Below, piece after piece: positions 42,230-49,506 of a DNA stretch of 64,000 bases. Origin of the DNA: Desulfurococcales archaeon (lineage in GTDB: Archaea > Thermoproteota > Thermoprotei_A > Sulfolobales > Ignisphaeraceae); assembly GCA_027066265.1 (NCBI GenBank), contig JAMOOB010000490.1, positions 1 to 64,000 on the forward strand, read 5' to 3'. Positions within the stretch are counted from its first letter, which is position 1. Each line of letters opens with the position of its first letter. Position numbers and translations under genes: made by a program. A model generated the notes under the pieces. That model searched no databases and had not been told where the DNA came from. It saw nothing but the letters and a program-made list of their open reading frames with translations.

Positions 42230-42904
42230 CTACCTACCGACCGCGGCGAGGATGATGCCCACCAGGAACGCTATAGCGGTTATCAGCTCGCTTATGTTTG
42301 GAGGGATGCCGAACGCCTCCAGTATCGGTAGATACATCATCGATACGGCTGCTAGAGCGGCTCCAGCTATCCTCGTTGATGGTCTTAGGGCTACGCATAT
42401 CAGAGGAGATGCGGCGGCTATCATAAGCAGTAGAGCGGATACCGGGCTGATGCTCGATACGTCGAACGCGCTCTTCTGCACCTTCGCAACCGCGTACGGA
42501 CCGTACTCGAAGCCGTTGACGGTCAGCCTGATCACCAGGTAGCTGTAGCCAGACACAGGGACAACGACGGTCGCTACCTCTCCGCCAGCGAGATCGAGGC
42601 TCTTCGCAACAACCCGCTCACCGCTCGGAGCATCCACCTCCAGACTAACGTTGCACCCGCTGCTCTCGAAGCACGTTATATCTACGTACAGACCGCTATC
42701 GTTCAGAACCGCAAACATGGTTGCAAACGGGCTTCTAGCCTCCTTCACCACCGGCAAACAGATGAACTCACCCGAAGCGTTGTAGACGAAGCTACCGGGC
42801 GGACACTCCATATCCACAGCTGTGGTCACGGTATCGGCGAGAACCGTAGCCGCAGCTGCGGGTATGAAGAGTACAGCAACGAGCACGAATAGAGCTAGAC
42901 GCAC
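42230..42904 (-). CDS. secreted or membrane protein with Ig-like domain
   Basis: A 224-residue protein with a signal peptide (MRLALFVLVAVLFIPAAAATVLA). A cysteine-containing, beta-rich external domain follows (about 30-150, with sequon-like NAS and NVS sites), then three membrane helices (about 155-222). Two palindromes fall in the first 35 codons: an exact copy read as VTTAVDM, and GCAGCTGC read as PAAAA. Probably a virion envelope glycoprotein; no family recognised. Confidence 0.8.
   Translation of the reverse strand: MRLALFVLVAVLFIPAAAATVLADTVTTAVDMECPPGSFVYNASGEFICLPVVKEARSPFATMFAVLNDSGLYVDITCFESSGCNVSLEVDAPSGERVVAKSLDLAGGEVATVVVPVSGYSYLVIRLTVNGFEYGPYAVAKVQKSAFDVSSISPVSALLLMIAAASPLICVALRPSTRIAGAALAAVSMMYLPILEAFGIPPNISELITAIAFLVGIILAAVGR
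42814..42825. repeat. CCACAGCTGTGG palindrome, exact copy 16 (inside a gene)
   Basis: Just downstream of the signal-peptide region of the 42230 gene; a degenerate copy follows at 42852. Confidence 0.9.
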
Positions 42905-43000
42905 AGATGCTCACCCGAGAAGAGGAGGGGAAGAAGGGGGAAGAGGTGTTGAGAAAAAGGGTTTTGGTTCTAGGGACGGAAACGTTTATGGTGCTACGCG

Positions 43001-43291
43001 TTAGGCGGAGGGTGCTCCACCGACGCTTGTGGCGGCGTTCATCAGCATCCTGATGACGATGGCGATTATCGCTATGATGACGCCGATCGCTAGGAATATG
43101 AAGCCCGTTCTCGTGATGTTTATAACTGTGTCATCGAATAGGTTGATCGTTATTCCTCCACCGAGGCTATTGTTTAGCAGCTTGGTTGTGTACTCACCGA
43201 TGCCACCGGCGATGTTGGCGGCTGTTATCCCTACAAAGATCGCTATCAGTACTGCTACTGCTGGTAGTATAGTGCTTCTGAGGTCTTCCAT
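43001..43291 (-). CDS. two-helix membrane protein, candidate capsid protein
   Basis: A 96-residue protein with a membrane helix at about 8-30 (LPAVAVLIAIFVGITAANIA), a Gly/Asn-rich hydrophilic loop (GGIGEYTTKLLNNSLGGGIT) and a second helix at about 62-82 (IFLAIGVIIAIIAIVIRML), then a small Ala/Gly tail. Size and layout match VP1-type major capsid proteins of spindle-shaped archaeal viruses, though I see no direct sequence identity. It has a strong CGCTAC-TATA promoter of its own (43327-43340), consistent with high expression. ATG 43291 is behind GCGAGGT. Confidence 0.75.
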   Translation of the reverse strand: MEDLRSTILPAVAVLIAIFVGITAANIAGGIGEYTTKLLNNSLGGGITINLFDDTVINITRTGFIFLAIGVIIAIIAIVIRMLMNAATSVGGAPSA

Positions 43292-43326
43292 ACCTCGCAC
43301 CTCGTGCACATGGTCCCCGTTCCGGA

Positions 43327-43340
43327 ATTTAAATGTAGCG
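43327..43340 (-). promoter_or_regulatory. CGCTAC-TATA promoter for 43291
   Basis: Minus strand: CGCTACATTTAAAT. It lies just past the stop of the helicase gene, so the capsid-like gene is not dependent on read-through. Confidence 0.7.
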
Positions 43341-43341
43341 A

Positions 43342-45498
43342 TTATTCTGATAGCACGAGCTGTGCAGCCTCATCGATTCTGCCCTCCCTGATTAGCCTGG
43401 CTATCCTCCTAGCGAAGCCGCGGATATCCGGCGTATCCACGCCTGGTAGATCCCTTCTCGACCAGTCCCTTAGCCACGTCCTCACGTACCTTGCACGATG
43501 CTTGCTCTCCCTGCCGACGTCCCTCATAAACCCGTAGCTGTCGGCTAGGTTCGCGAGGAAGATCAGAGCCCTCTTCTCCTTCACTGTTAGCTTCCTAGGC
43601 GTCTTGTTAAGCGCCTGAACGACGAGCTCGTAGATAAAAGGGTACCTCTCCTTGACCAGCTGGAGAGCTCTCTCCAGAGCCGCAACGCGCTCCTCGTGCC
43701 TCATCACCCTCCTGATAACCTTCGCGCCCTCTCCCTCGCCGAGCCTCCTGGACTCCGCCTCTAGCCTCCTCCTCTCCTCCACGAGCCTCCTCATCTCGTC
43801 CTGCGGCACGATCTCGTTGAGAACGTCGTACCAAGCCTTGGCTCTGTGCGCCTCCCAGGGATCGATGTAGACGAGGTAGACGATGCCAGCGAGCTTACCG
43901 GGCGCCGGTCTAGCGATTCTACCTACCCTCTGGATCATCTGCCTCTTCGTCTTGTACGCCGAAGCCATTATCTCTACATCCGCGTCCGGGATATCGATAC
44001 CCTCCTCAGCCGCCTGGTTGAGTATCAGGATCCTTGCCTCTCCCCTCCTGAACCTCTCGATCTCTTCATCTCTCCTCGACGACGATACGCCGAACTGCCT
44101 CACGCTGCCTCTACCAACGTAGACAGCGACCTTCTCCCTTCCGAGCCTCTTCACGAGCTCGTCGTAGATCCTCTTGAGCTGATCTATGAGGTTGCCGAAG
44201 ATTATCACCTTCCTGCCCTGCTCAACTGCTTTGATGGCTAGCTCAACGATCTTGCTGATCTTGTTCGGATCGAGAGCGAGGATCCTATCTATCTCTGCTC
44301 TTATCTTCTCCGCGGGTGCGTTTCCGCGGCGCATCATCTTCGATAGCTCTAGAAGCCTCCTCTCATCCTCTGGTGTAGGCTCAACCGGTACCATCTCCAC
44401 GAGGATGGGTGCTAGCCACCCCTCCTTGGCTAGCTCTGTATACGGTATCCTGTAGACTATGGGTCCGAGGCTCTCGAAGATCAGGTGCTCGTTCTTATCG
44501 TCTCGCTCGGGAGTGGCTGTTAGACCGAGAACGTATGGCGTTGCTATCATCCTAACGGCTTCGAAGAATCTCTCGGCTGGCACCCTATGACACTCGTCAC
44601 AGATCAGAAGACCGAACCTGTTCCACAGCTTGTCTATGTGTCTATACGCCGACTGGTAGGTGGCTACAGTGATATCGCCTACCTCATGCTTACCGCCACC
44701 GAAGATAGCTGGTTTGATGCCTAGAACCTCCTCGATCTTTCTAGCCCACTGCTCAAGCAGAGCCTCGTTTGGAACCAGAATCAGTGTTGGAACCCTCAGC
44801 TTGGCGATCGCTGCGAGTCCTATCCATGTCTTTCCACCTCCTGTGGGGATGACGATTGTACCCCTGTACCCGTTCCTTATCCACGCATCGATAGCCTCCC
44901 TCTGGTACGGTCTAAGCCTCTCGTAGACCTCCTCGAAGCTCGTCTTGAGATCCACCGTCTTGAGATGGGGCTTCTCGACCTCTACATCTATACCCATGCT
45001 CTTCAGCACGTTGATAACTCTATGGAGGAACCTGGGTGCGACAACGATTCTGATGCCCTCCGGCGTAGTCTCTATCCTTCCTATCCTCACAGTCGTTGGA
45101 ATGAGCTCGTAGGTTTTGGTTGCGGGATCGTACTTCTCCCTGTTATACGTAATCCTAAGAACATCCTCGATCCTGCTACGCATATCGTAGGTTAGTCTGC
45201 TCGGAATATCGATTACAGCCATATGCAGCTGGGGATCCAGCCTAACGCTAGCCTTCAGCCTGTACGCCCCCAGCCTCTCGATGAGTTCGGGAGCACCTAC
45301 CTTCTCGGCGAACTCCCTAGCAGCCTCAAGATCCTTAACGCCCTTGATCCTCCACCGCTTCAGCGCAGAGTCGTAGCTGACGAAGAACCCCTTCTTCAGC
45401 AGCTCCTTCAGCTCCTCCAGCCTATCCCACGTAAGCTCCTTCCTCACAACCGTGTTCCAGTCCCTGTCAACAACCCAAAACGTTACCGTTCTAGCCAC
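43342..45498 (-). CDS. XPB-type superfamily 2 helicase
   Basis: A 718-residue DNA helicase of the XPB/Rad25 group, which uses ATP to open or translocate on duplex DNA. Residues 1-190 hold a damage-recognition-like N-domain. Helicase domain 1: RPYQREAIDAW, Walker A IPTGGGKTW, DEAD-type box LLICDECHR, and GLTATPERDD. Domain 2: VIIFGNLIDQLKRIYDEL, ILILNQAAEEGIDIPDADVE and QMIQRVGRIARP. About 150 C-terminal, Arg/Glu-rich helical residues exceed the usual archaeal XPB length (about 450-500). It may serve in replication, repair or transcription. Alone at the border between the structural and regulatory regions. Confidence 0.93.
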   Translation of the reverse strand: MARTVTFWVVDRDWNTVVRKELTWDRLEELKELLKKGFFVSYDSALKRWRIKGVKDLEAAREFAEKVGAPELIERLGAYRLKASVRLDPQLHMAVIDIPSRLTYDMRSRIEDVLRITYNREKYDPATKTYELIPTTVRIGRIETTPEGIRIVVAPRFLHRVINVLKSMGIDVEVEKPHLKTVDLKTSFEEVYERLRPYQREAIDAWIRNGYRGTIVIPTGGGKTWIGLAAIAKLRVPTLILVPNEALLEQWARKIEEVLGIKPAIFGGGKHEVGDITVATYQSAYRHIDKLWNRFGLLICDECHRVPAERFFEAVRMIATPYVLGLTATPERDDKNEHLIFESLGPIVYRIPYTELAKEGWLAPILVEMVPVEPTPEDERRLLELSKMMRRGNAPAEKIRAEIDRILALDPNKISKIVELAIKAVEQGRKVIIFGNLIDQLKRIYDELVKRLGREKVAVYVGRGSVRQFGVSSSRRDEEIERFRRGEARILILNQAAEEGIDIPDADVEIMASAYKTKRQMIQRVGRIARPAPGKLAGIVYLVYIDPWEAHRAKAWYDVLNEIVPQDEMRRLVEERRRLEAESRRLGEGEGAKVIRRVMRHEERVAALERALQLVKERYPFIYELVVQALNKTPRKLTVKEKRALIFLANLADSYGFMRDVGRESKHRARYVRTWLRDWSRRDLPGVDTPDIRGFARRIARLIREGRIDEAAQLVLSE

Positions 45499-45535
45499 CT
45501 ACCCCCACCCAGAGTATGCGCAGCCATTGAACAGC

Positions 45536-45541
45536 ATATAT
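45536..45541 (+). promoter_or_regulatory. TATA box for 45569
   Basis: ATATAT centred about 30 bases before ATG 45569; the predicted transcription start falls almost at the ATG (nearly leaderless). Confidence 0.5.
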
Positions 45542-45568
45542 CTCTACCTATACCATAAACAGATAGAC

Positions 45569-45733
45569 ATGGAAAACAAACAGGAGGTGCCCACAGCTGC
45601 GGACAAGAAGAGGAGGGGGAGGAAGGGAAACAGAAAGCAAAAGCAGAGGAGGGGACAGGAGAGGAAGAGAGAAGGAGGTAGGGAAGAGGGGAGGGAAGAA
45701 GGAAGGGAGAAGAAGGAGAAGGAGTGTGGGTAG
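45569..45733 (+). CDS. small highly charged protein in a polypurine tract
   Basis: A 54-residue protein, MENKQEVPTAADKKRRGRKG followed by Arg/Lys/Glu/Gly-rich sequence. After the palindrome near-copy (45590, read as PTAAD) the coding strand is an almost pure purine tract. The TATA box at 45536 supports transcription. A DNA-binding or disordered RNA-binding protein is plausible. The alternative is that the tract is a non-coding purine run with an incidental open frame. Confidence 0.5.
   Translation: MENKQEVPTAADKKRRGRKGNRKQKQRRGQERKREGGREEGREEGREKKEKECG
45595..45728 (+). repeat. polypurine tract
   Basis: About 130 bases with only a handful of pyrimidines, mostly AGG, GAAG and GGGA combinations. 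Confidence 0.85.
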
Positions 45734-45734
45734 G

Positions 45735-46466
45735 TTACTGTTCGTACCATGCTTTTCTAATGGTTTTCTCGTAGACTGTTATGCCGTGCTGTCTCAGGTT
45801 GTCGATCAGCTCAAGTGTTTTGTCCAGCGTGGGCTCGGGTAGCCTATTGTCATAGTTGTCGTACCCGATGTACACGAACTCCGGCTCTATCTCGGCGATC
45901 TTCTCTGCGAAGCTTCTTGGGCTGGAGAAGTCTATGATGGGCTCTATCGAGACCATCTTCCTTAGGCATCTAAGAGCCTTCATATACGCTATGCGCTCGG
46001 AAGGCAGGGGCGCTCTCGATATTCCGTAGCCTATGTACAGCTCATCGAGATCGGTCTCGATCGTAGCGCCAAAGATAGCGTTTCGATGTAGACACAGCGT
46101 GCTCTTCAAGGCGTAGTACCTCCTCGGATTCTTGGTCAGGAACAAGAACGTTGTCTGCGGAAACCTCTCAACCACTTCGAGCACCCTGTAAATCCATTTC
46201 TCCGGAACCCAGTCACCGAACATATCACCCATATCAGCAACAAACACGAGCTCACCCGGCTTGAAGCATACATCAAGCTCCTTCTCGTGAAGCTTAGGAA
46301 CGAAGCCCTCAGCATACTTCCTAGTTACCTTGCGAAGCCTGGTCTCCACCAACATCCTAGCCCAACAGTACTTACAGTAATGCTTACAACCAGTGATGGG
46401 GTTCCATGTACGTGTAACGATGTGGAACATCCTCGTTCCTTCATATCTAGACCTAGCCATATCCAT
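45735..46466 (-). CDS. DUF5131 / phage Gp37-Gp68 family radical-SAM-like protein
   Basis: A 243-residue protein. The CxxxCxxC motif in TWNPITGCKHYCKYCWARML is the usual cluster-binding signature of this radical-SAM-related family; FLFLTKNPRRYYALKS and MVSIEPIIDF are also diagnostic. The family is widespread in phages, but its reaction is not known to me. Start ATG 46466 (alternative 46460) lies behind GGTGTGGTG. A palindrome near-copy with its own in-phase ATG sits 19-40 bases upstream and opens a ten-codon frame (46453-46485) that overlaps this start. Single gene between two rightward small genes. Confidence 0.88.
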   Translation of the reverse strand: MDMARSRYEGTRMFHIVTRTWNPITGCKHYCKYCWARMLVETRLRKVTRKYAEGFVPKLHEKELDVCFKPGELVFVADMGDMFGDWVPEKWIYRVLEVVERFPQTTFLFLTKNPRRYYALKSTLCLHRNAIFGATIETDLDELYIGYGISRAPLPSERIAYMKALRCLRKMVSIEPIIDFSSPRSFAEKIAEIEPEFVYIGYDNYDNRLPEPTLDKTLELIDNLRQHGITVYEKTIRKAWYEQ

Positions 46467-46485
46467 CACCACACCTAGATGACAT
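46453..46485 (-). CDS. possible 10-codon leader peptide
   Basis: MSSRCGDGYG, beginning with the ATG that stands eight bases after the palindrome near-copy (about 46493), exactly the palindrome-leader spacing of the window, and ending in TAG inside the DUF5131 gene. It may be a regulatory upstream frame or a remnant start. Confidence 0.35.
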   Translation of the reverse strand: MSSRCGDGYG

Positions 46486-46618
46486 TGATATCCCCACAGC
46501 TGAGGTAAAGATGTATCGGAACAGGTACGTAACCCGTCGAGAGGGTCTATGATCATCGTTGCGTCTCGCATCTTTTAGCTTCTCCATGTGATAAGCAGCT
46601 GTAGCGGGGAACGGCACT

Positions 46619-46720
46619 ATGTTGGATCCCCATATAATCGAGCTCAAAATGCTTGAGGAGATCGAGGATCTCATCGAGGAGATCTACCAGGTGGACGCTG
46701 TGATTCCTGCGGCGGGCTGA
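46619..46720 (+). CDS. small acidic peptide
   Basis: A 33-residue, strongly acidic helix (MLDPHIIELKMLEEIEDLIEEIYQ). CAGCTGTAGCGGGGAACGGC precedes the ATG, a degenerate form of the palindrome-leader. It is convergent with the 46724 gene, three bases away. Coding is plausible but unproven. Confidence 0.45.
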   Translation: MLDPHIIELKMLEEIEDLIEEIYQVDAVIPAAG

Positions 46721-46723
46721 TCC

Positions 46724-47233
46724 TCATCTCTTCATCTTCTTGATTATCTCACGTATCTCGTTCTCCAGCCTCTGTATTCTCGTGTAGTGCTCTTCGCATA
46801 GATGTCTACAGGTGCCCGTAGCGCTGTAGACACCCGATAGAACACATATCTTCAGACACACATCGAGATCGCGGTACTCAGCGTCGAGCCTCTGCCTAAG
46901 CCTGCACGCCTTCAGCGCTAGGAGCGGGTGCCTAGCTATGTCGCGGATACGTATATCCTTATCGAAGCGGAACAGCATCGCCTGGACAGAGACGCAGAAC
47001 AGTATAAACGCTGCGAAGCCTATGTAGGGCGCAACAACGATTACGAAAGCCAGATCGAAACCGATGCGCAGGCTGGTGTGCAGCAGATACGCAGCGTAGG
47101 TAAGCCCTACAGCAATGATAGCACCAGCAATGAGAGTACCGAGGATAGCACCGAAGATAGCGCCTACAGCAAGCAGAGCCTCTTTAGTGCTCAACCCCTC
47201 AATCCCCAGGTCGATACGGACATCACTATCCAT
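46724..47233 (-). CDS. two-helix membrane protein with cysteine-rich tail
   Basis: A 169-residue protein: two long membrane helices (about 20-50, LLAVGAIFGAILGTLIAGAI; about 58-90, FDLAFVIVVAPYIGFAAFIL), then a cytosolic part with a cysteine/histidine pattern (CLKICVLSGVYSATGTCRHL, then CEEHY) and a basic coiled C-terminus. A zinc site is likely. The GGTGCACC element C lies immediately upstream of its start. Confidence 0.75.
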   Translation of the reverse strand: MDSDVRIDLGIEGLSTKEALLAVGAIFGAILGTLIAGAIIAVGLTYAAYLLHTSLRIGFDLAFVIVVAPYIGFAAFILFCVSVQAMLFRFDKDIRIRDIARHPLLALKACRLRQRLDAEYRDLDVCLKICVLSGVYSATGTCRHLCEEHYTRIQRLENEIREIIKKMKR

Positions 47234-47249
47234 TCCTTCTCTCTGGAGA

Positions 47250-47399
47250 GGTGCACCCGGACCCCGCTACACCTCCGCAAGAATGGAGACCTGGTGCACC
47301 GTGAAAGCGTCAAGACCGGGGTTTACGTATGTGATGCAAAAACTCGTGAAAGAATGGTTATGGTGCAGCCCCTGTATATACCGCTCCATCGCCGTAGCC
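47250..47399 (-). ncRNA. GGTGCACC element C with conserved block (possible structured RNA)
   Basis: The repeat unit is 47250-47300: GGTGCACC at each end and CTCCATTCTTGCGGAG (minus strand), a hairpin with CTCC/GGAG and loop ATTCTTGC. On its right, a block to 47399 is shared with element D. The last 36 bases of that block are identical in both, including a TATA-like GGTATATACAGG that would drive leftward transcription into the repeat. A one-base indel between the two copies breaks any common reading frame, so the conservation is not coding. Confidence 0.55.
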
Positions 47400-47423
47400 A
47401 TCCGATTGTTTACGCAGGTTATG

Positions 47424-47699
47424 CTAACACCTATCAGCATCCAGTATTCTGCGGAGGAGCGGATCTACGATGAGCGCCATACGTATCGTGTAGCGCTTGA
47501 AGAGCTCTACTGGTCCTAGAGCAATCGACTTCTGATCGATGGTCAGCAGACACAGAGGTCTGTATCTACTGCATATCTTGCTGAGCCTGTTGTATACAAC
47601 GAGCGCTGTAATATCATCGCTTACACTGATCTCTATAACCATAGCCGCCAGCAACCCATAGCGAAAAACCTGCTTTCTAAACGGCACAGCGAAGCTCAT
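47424..47699 (-). CDS. small hypothetical protein
   Basis: A 91-residue basic protein: a hydrophobic N-terminal part (MSFAVPFRKQVFRYGLLAAM), beta-rich middle (VIEISVSDDITALVVYNRL; RPLCLLTIDQKS) and a basic end. ATG 47699 stands eight bases after an exact palindrome (GTGGGGATGTAT-ATG). Unknown family. Confidence 0.65.
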   Translation of the reverse strand: MSFAVPFRKQVFRYGLLAAMVIEISVSDDITALVVYNRLSKICSRYRPLCLLTIDQKSIALGPVELFKRYTIRMALIVDPLLRRILDADRC

Positions 47700-47707
47700 A
47701 TACATCC

Positions 47708-47719
47708 CCACAGCTGTGG
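47708..47719 (-). promoter_or_regulatory. CCACAGCTGTGG palindrome, exact copy 17, fused to a start
   Basis: GTGGGG overlaps the leader; ATG 47699 follows after GGATGTAT. Confidence 0.88.
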
Positions 47720-47735
47720 ACAAAAAGGAAGGAGT

Positions 47736-47975
47736 CTACTCCCTATCGAGAGAATCCTCGTTGCTCTCCTCTACCTCTGGCTTCATCCTCAGCGCACTCT
47801 GGATCGCTTTGAGGAGCTCCTCCAGCTCGATGCATATCCCTATCGACTCGCCGTAGATCGTACCGTGTCTGAACCTAGCCTTAGCAGCGTTTGTCTCCGC
47901 CTCCATCCTGGACGAAGCTTCCGTGATACCTATTGTAGCCCCTACGGCTATGCAGAACCACTTCTTTCTAGGCAC
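47736..47975 (-). CDS. small hypothetical protein
   Basis: A 79-residue protein with a short hydrophobic N-terminus (KKWFCIAVGATIGITEA), a helical middle and an acidic C-terminus (EVEESNEDSLDRE). GTG 47975 lies nine bases after an exact palindrome. Unknown family. Confidence 0.65.
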   Translation of the reverse strand: MPRKKWFCIAVGATIGITEASSRMEAETNAAKARFRHGTIYGESIGICIELEELLKAIQSALRMKPEVEESNEDSLDRE

Positions 47976-47984
47976 CCGTTATCC

Positions 47985-47996
47985 CCACAGCTGTGG
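47985..47996 (-). promoter_or_regulatory. CCACAGCTGTGG palindrome, exact copy 18, fused to a start
   Basis: GGATAACGG separates it from GTG 47975. Confidence 0.88.
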
Positions 47997-48020
47997 AGAC
48001 GAGAAAAAGGATGAGCTGAT

Positions 48021-48521
48021 TTAGAGAACCCTAACCGGCTTTCCCTCTGTTTCAAGCAACCTGTACAGCAGCGCAATTGCCTGTACGAGTTCGTCGCTCG
48101 ACCTGTTCCCCTTGTCTAGCTGCTCTATGCAGAGAAGCTCGCTTCCGCTCTTTCTACACTCGATTCTTTCCATAGGTGATTTATCCGATACGATCCGCCT
48201 AATCTCCCCGATCGGTATCTCTCTAACTATCCTCTCGAAGCTTTCCCTAGGCACCTCCTTCGGAATAGGCTGCAGCCGAATAAGCTCCCCATCTGTCTCT
48301 ATCTCGATGAACTCGCCGGTACCTATCCTACACCCTCTCTCGCTACAGAAGCTCGAAACGCATATGCTGTACGGCATAGGCTTGAAGCGTGCACACAGCG
48401 AGTAGATCACCTCCTCGCTCTCTTCTCTACGCCTAGCACTCTCCACGATGACGAGCGCTTCCTCCTCCATCAAAACCTCTCTTCTCGCAGTAGCCCCCTC
48501 CAGAACAAGCCTTAGCTGCAT
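48021..48521 (-). CDS. hypothetical protein
   Basis: A 166-residue acidic protein: beta strands at the N-terminus (MQLRLVLEGATARREVL), cysteines (SICVSSFCSERGCRIG) that could form a metal site, then helices (PRESFERIVREIPIGEIRRI) and a C-terminal helix. The ATG at 48521 is behind TTTTTGGGGATAGAT, the T-rich GGGG leader. Unknown family. Confidence 0.68.
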   Translation of the reverse strand: MQLRLVLEGATARREVLMEEEALVIVESARRREESEEVIYSLCARFKPMPYSICVSSFCSERGCRIGTGEFIEIETDGELIRLQPIPKEVPRESFERIVREIPIGEIRRIVSDKSPMERIECRKSGSELLCIEQLDKGNRSSDELVQAIALLYRLLETEGKPVRVL

Positions 48522-48561
48522 ATCTATCCCCAAAAACACGGGGTGGCTAGAGCTCGGTTAA

Positions 48562-48587
48562 AACCTTGATTCTTGCGGAGGTCGCCC
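48562..48587 (+). repeat. fragment of the GGTGCACC element family (E)
   Basis: AACCTTGATTCTTGCGGAGG, matching the hairpin core of B1 but without GGTGCACC ends. ACCTT can pair with GAGGT. A palindrome follows at 48594. Confidence 0.55.
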
Positions 48588-48593
48588 CTATTC

Positions 48594-48605
48594 CCACAGC
48601 TGTGG
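48594..48605. repeat. CCACAGCTGTGG palindrome, exact copy 19
   Basis: Between the TFB stop (48627) and the 48521 start, next to element E and about 75 bases before that start. Confidence 0.9.
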
Positions 48606-48626
48606 AAAAGGTTGGTGTTAGCCGTG

Positions 48627-49484
48627 TCAGTACTCAACGGTTACCTCTATGTGGCTCAGAATATCCTTTACCCTCTGTCTAAGGGTTGGCTCCGCAATGA
48701 TCGCTATGCTCCTCAGCTCCTTCTGCGATACCCTGTACCCAAGCGCGTTGGCGGCTACGTAGATCGCGGCGGCCGCTATAGACCTCGGGCTCTTCCCGTC
48801 TATACACGAGTCCGGGAGCAGACCAACGATTCTCTCGGCAAGAGTTCTGACCTCTGCTGGGAGACCTAGCCGTCCTGCGATCCTGCCTATCTCCGCCATA
48901 GCGATCTTTCTCCCGCTGACGCGTATTCCCAGTACCTCCATCAGCTTCCTCACCATTGCCCACAGATCGCTCCTATCGATACCGAGCGCATCGGTAAGGG
49001 CATCCACATCTATAGACACGCCTCTGCTCCTAGCAGCCAGGAGAATCGCGGCTGCAGCCAAAGCGCTTCTCCACCTCTTCGGCGCGTTGAAAGACGCGTA
49101 GATGCTTCTCAGAGCCTTCCTCGCTGCTATAGCGGCATCCTCGACAACGTCGTCGGGAACACCAAGGGATCTACCTACGCGCCATATCTTCGTCAGCACG
49201 CCGACCATAGCTCTGCTCTTCTCCTTCCTAAGCCTCCTCTGAAGCCTATCGATCTTCGGGTCGTCCGCCGTTGTCCACAGACCACCGTCGTGAACAGCCA
49301 TAGTCACTCTCGCGCTCGAAGCCTTGCTGAAGTACTCGTCGGGCTCTACAATCCTTGGTGGCAGAGCAACTATCGGGTGATCGACCACGACCTCGCCGGT
49401 CTCGGGATCTACGAGCTCACCCGTAACCGGATCCCGAACGAGGTTTCTACCCATGTGCTCGGGATCGAGGTTTAGAACATCCAT
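48627..49484 (-). CDS. transcription initiation factor B (TFB) without zinc-ribbon cysteines
   Basis: A 285-residue TFB homologue. TFB joins TBP at the promoter, reads the BRE and recruits RNA polymerase. Two cyclin-like repeats are recognisable (about 90-185 and 190-285; AALAAAAILLAARSRGVSID and SIAAAAIYVAANALGYRVSQ). The N-terminus keeps the ribbon's second-half shape (DPVTGELVDPETGEVVVD), but no CxxC pairs are present, so zinc is probably not bound. The linker (about 40-70) keeps B-reader-like charge. ATG 49484 is behind TTTTTATGGGGATCCAC. A promoter-selective viral factor is likely. Confidence 0.88.
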   Translation of the reverse strand: MDVLNLDPEHMGRNLVRDPVTGELVDPETGEVVVDHPIVALPPRIVEPDEYFSKASSARVTMAVHDGGLWTTADDPKIDRLQRRLRKEKSRAMVGVLTKIWRVGRSLGVPDDVVEDAAIAARKALRSIYASFNAPKRWRSALAAAAILLAARSRGVSIDVDALTDALGIDRSDLWAMVRKLMEVLGIRVSGRKIAMAEIGRIAGRLGLPAEVRTLAERIVGLLPDSCIDGKSPRSIAAAAIYVAANALGYRVSQKELRSIAIIAEPTLRQRVKDILSHIEVTVEY

Positions 49485-49506
49485 GTGGATCCCCATAAAA
49501 AGGCGT

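Noticed and set aside
46928..47473. Rightward frame crossing element C with similarity to a frame across element D
   Set aside because: The shared part breaks frame by an indel between the two copies, so it is a conserved non-coding block.
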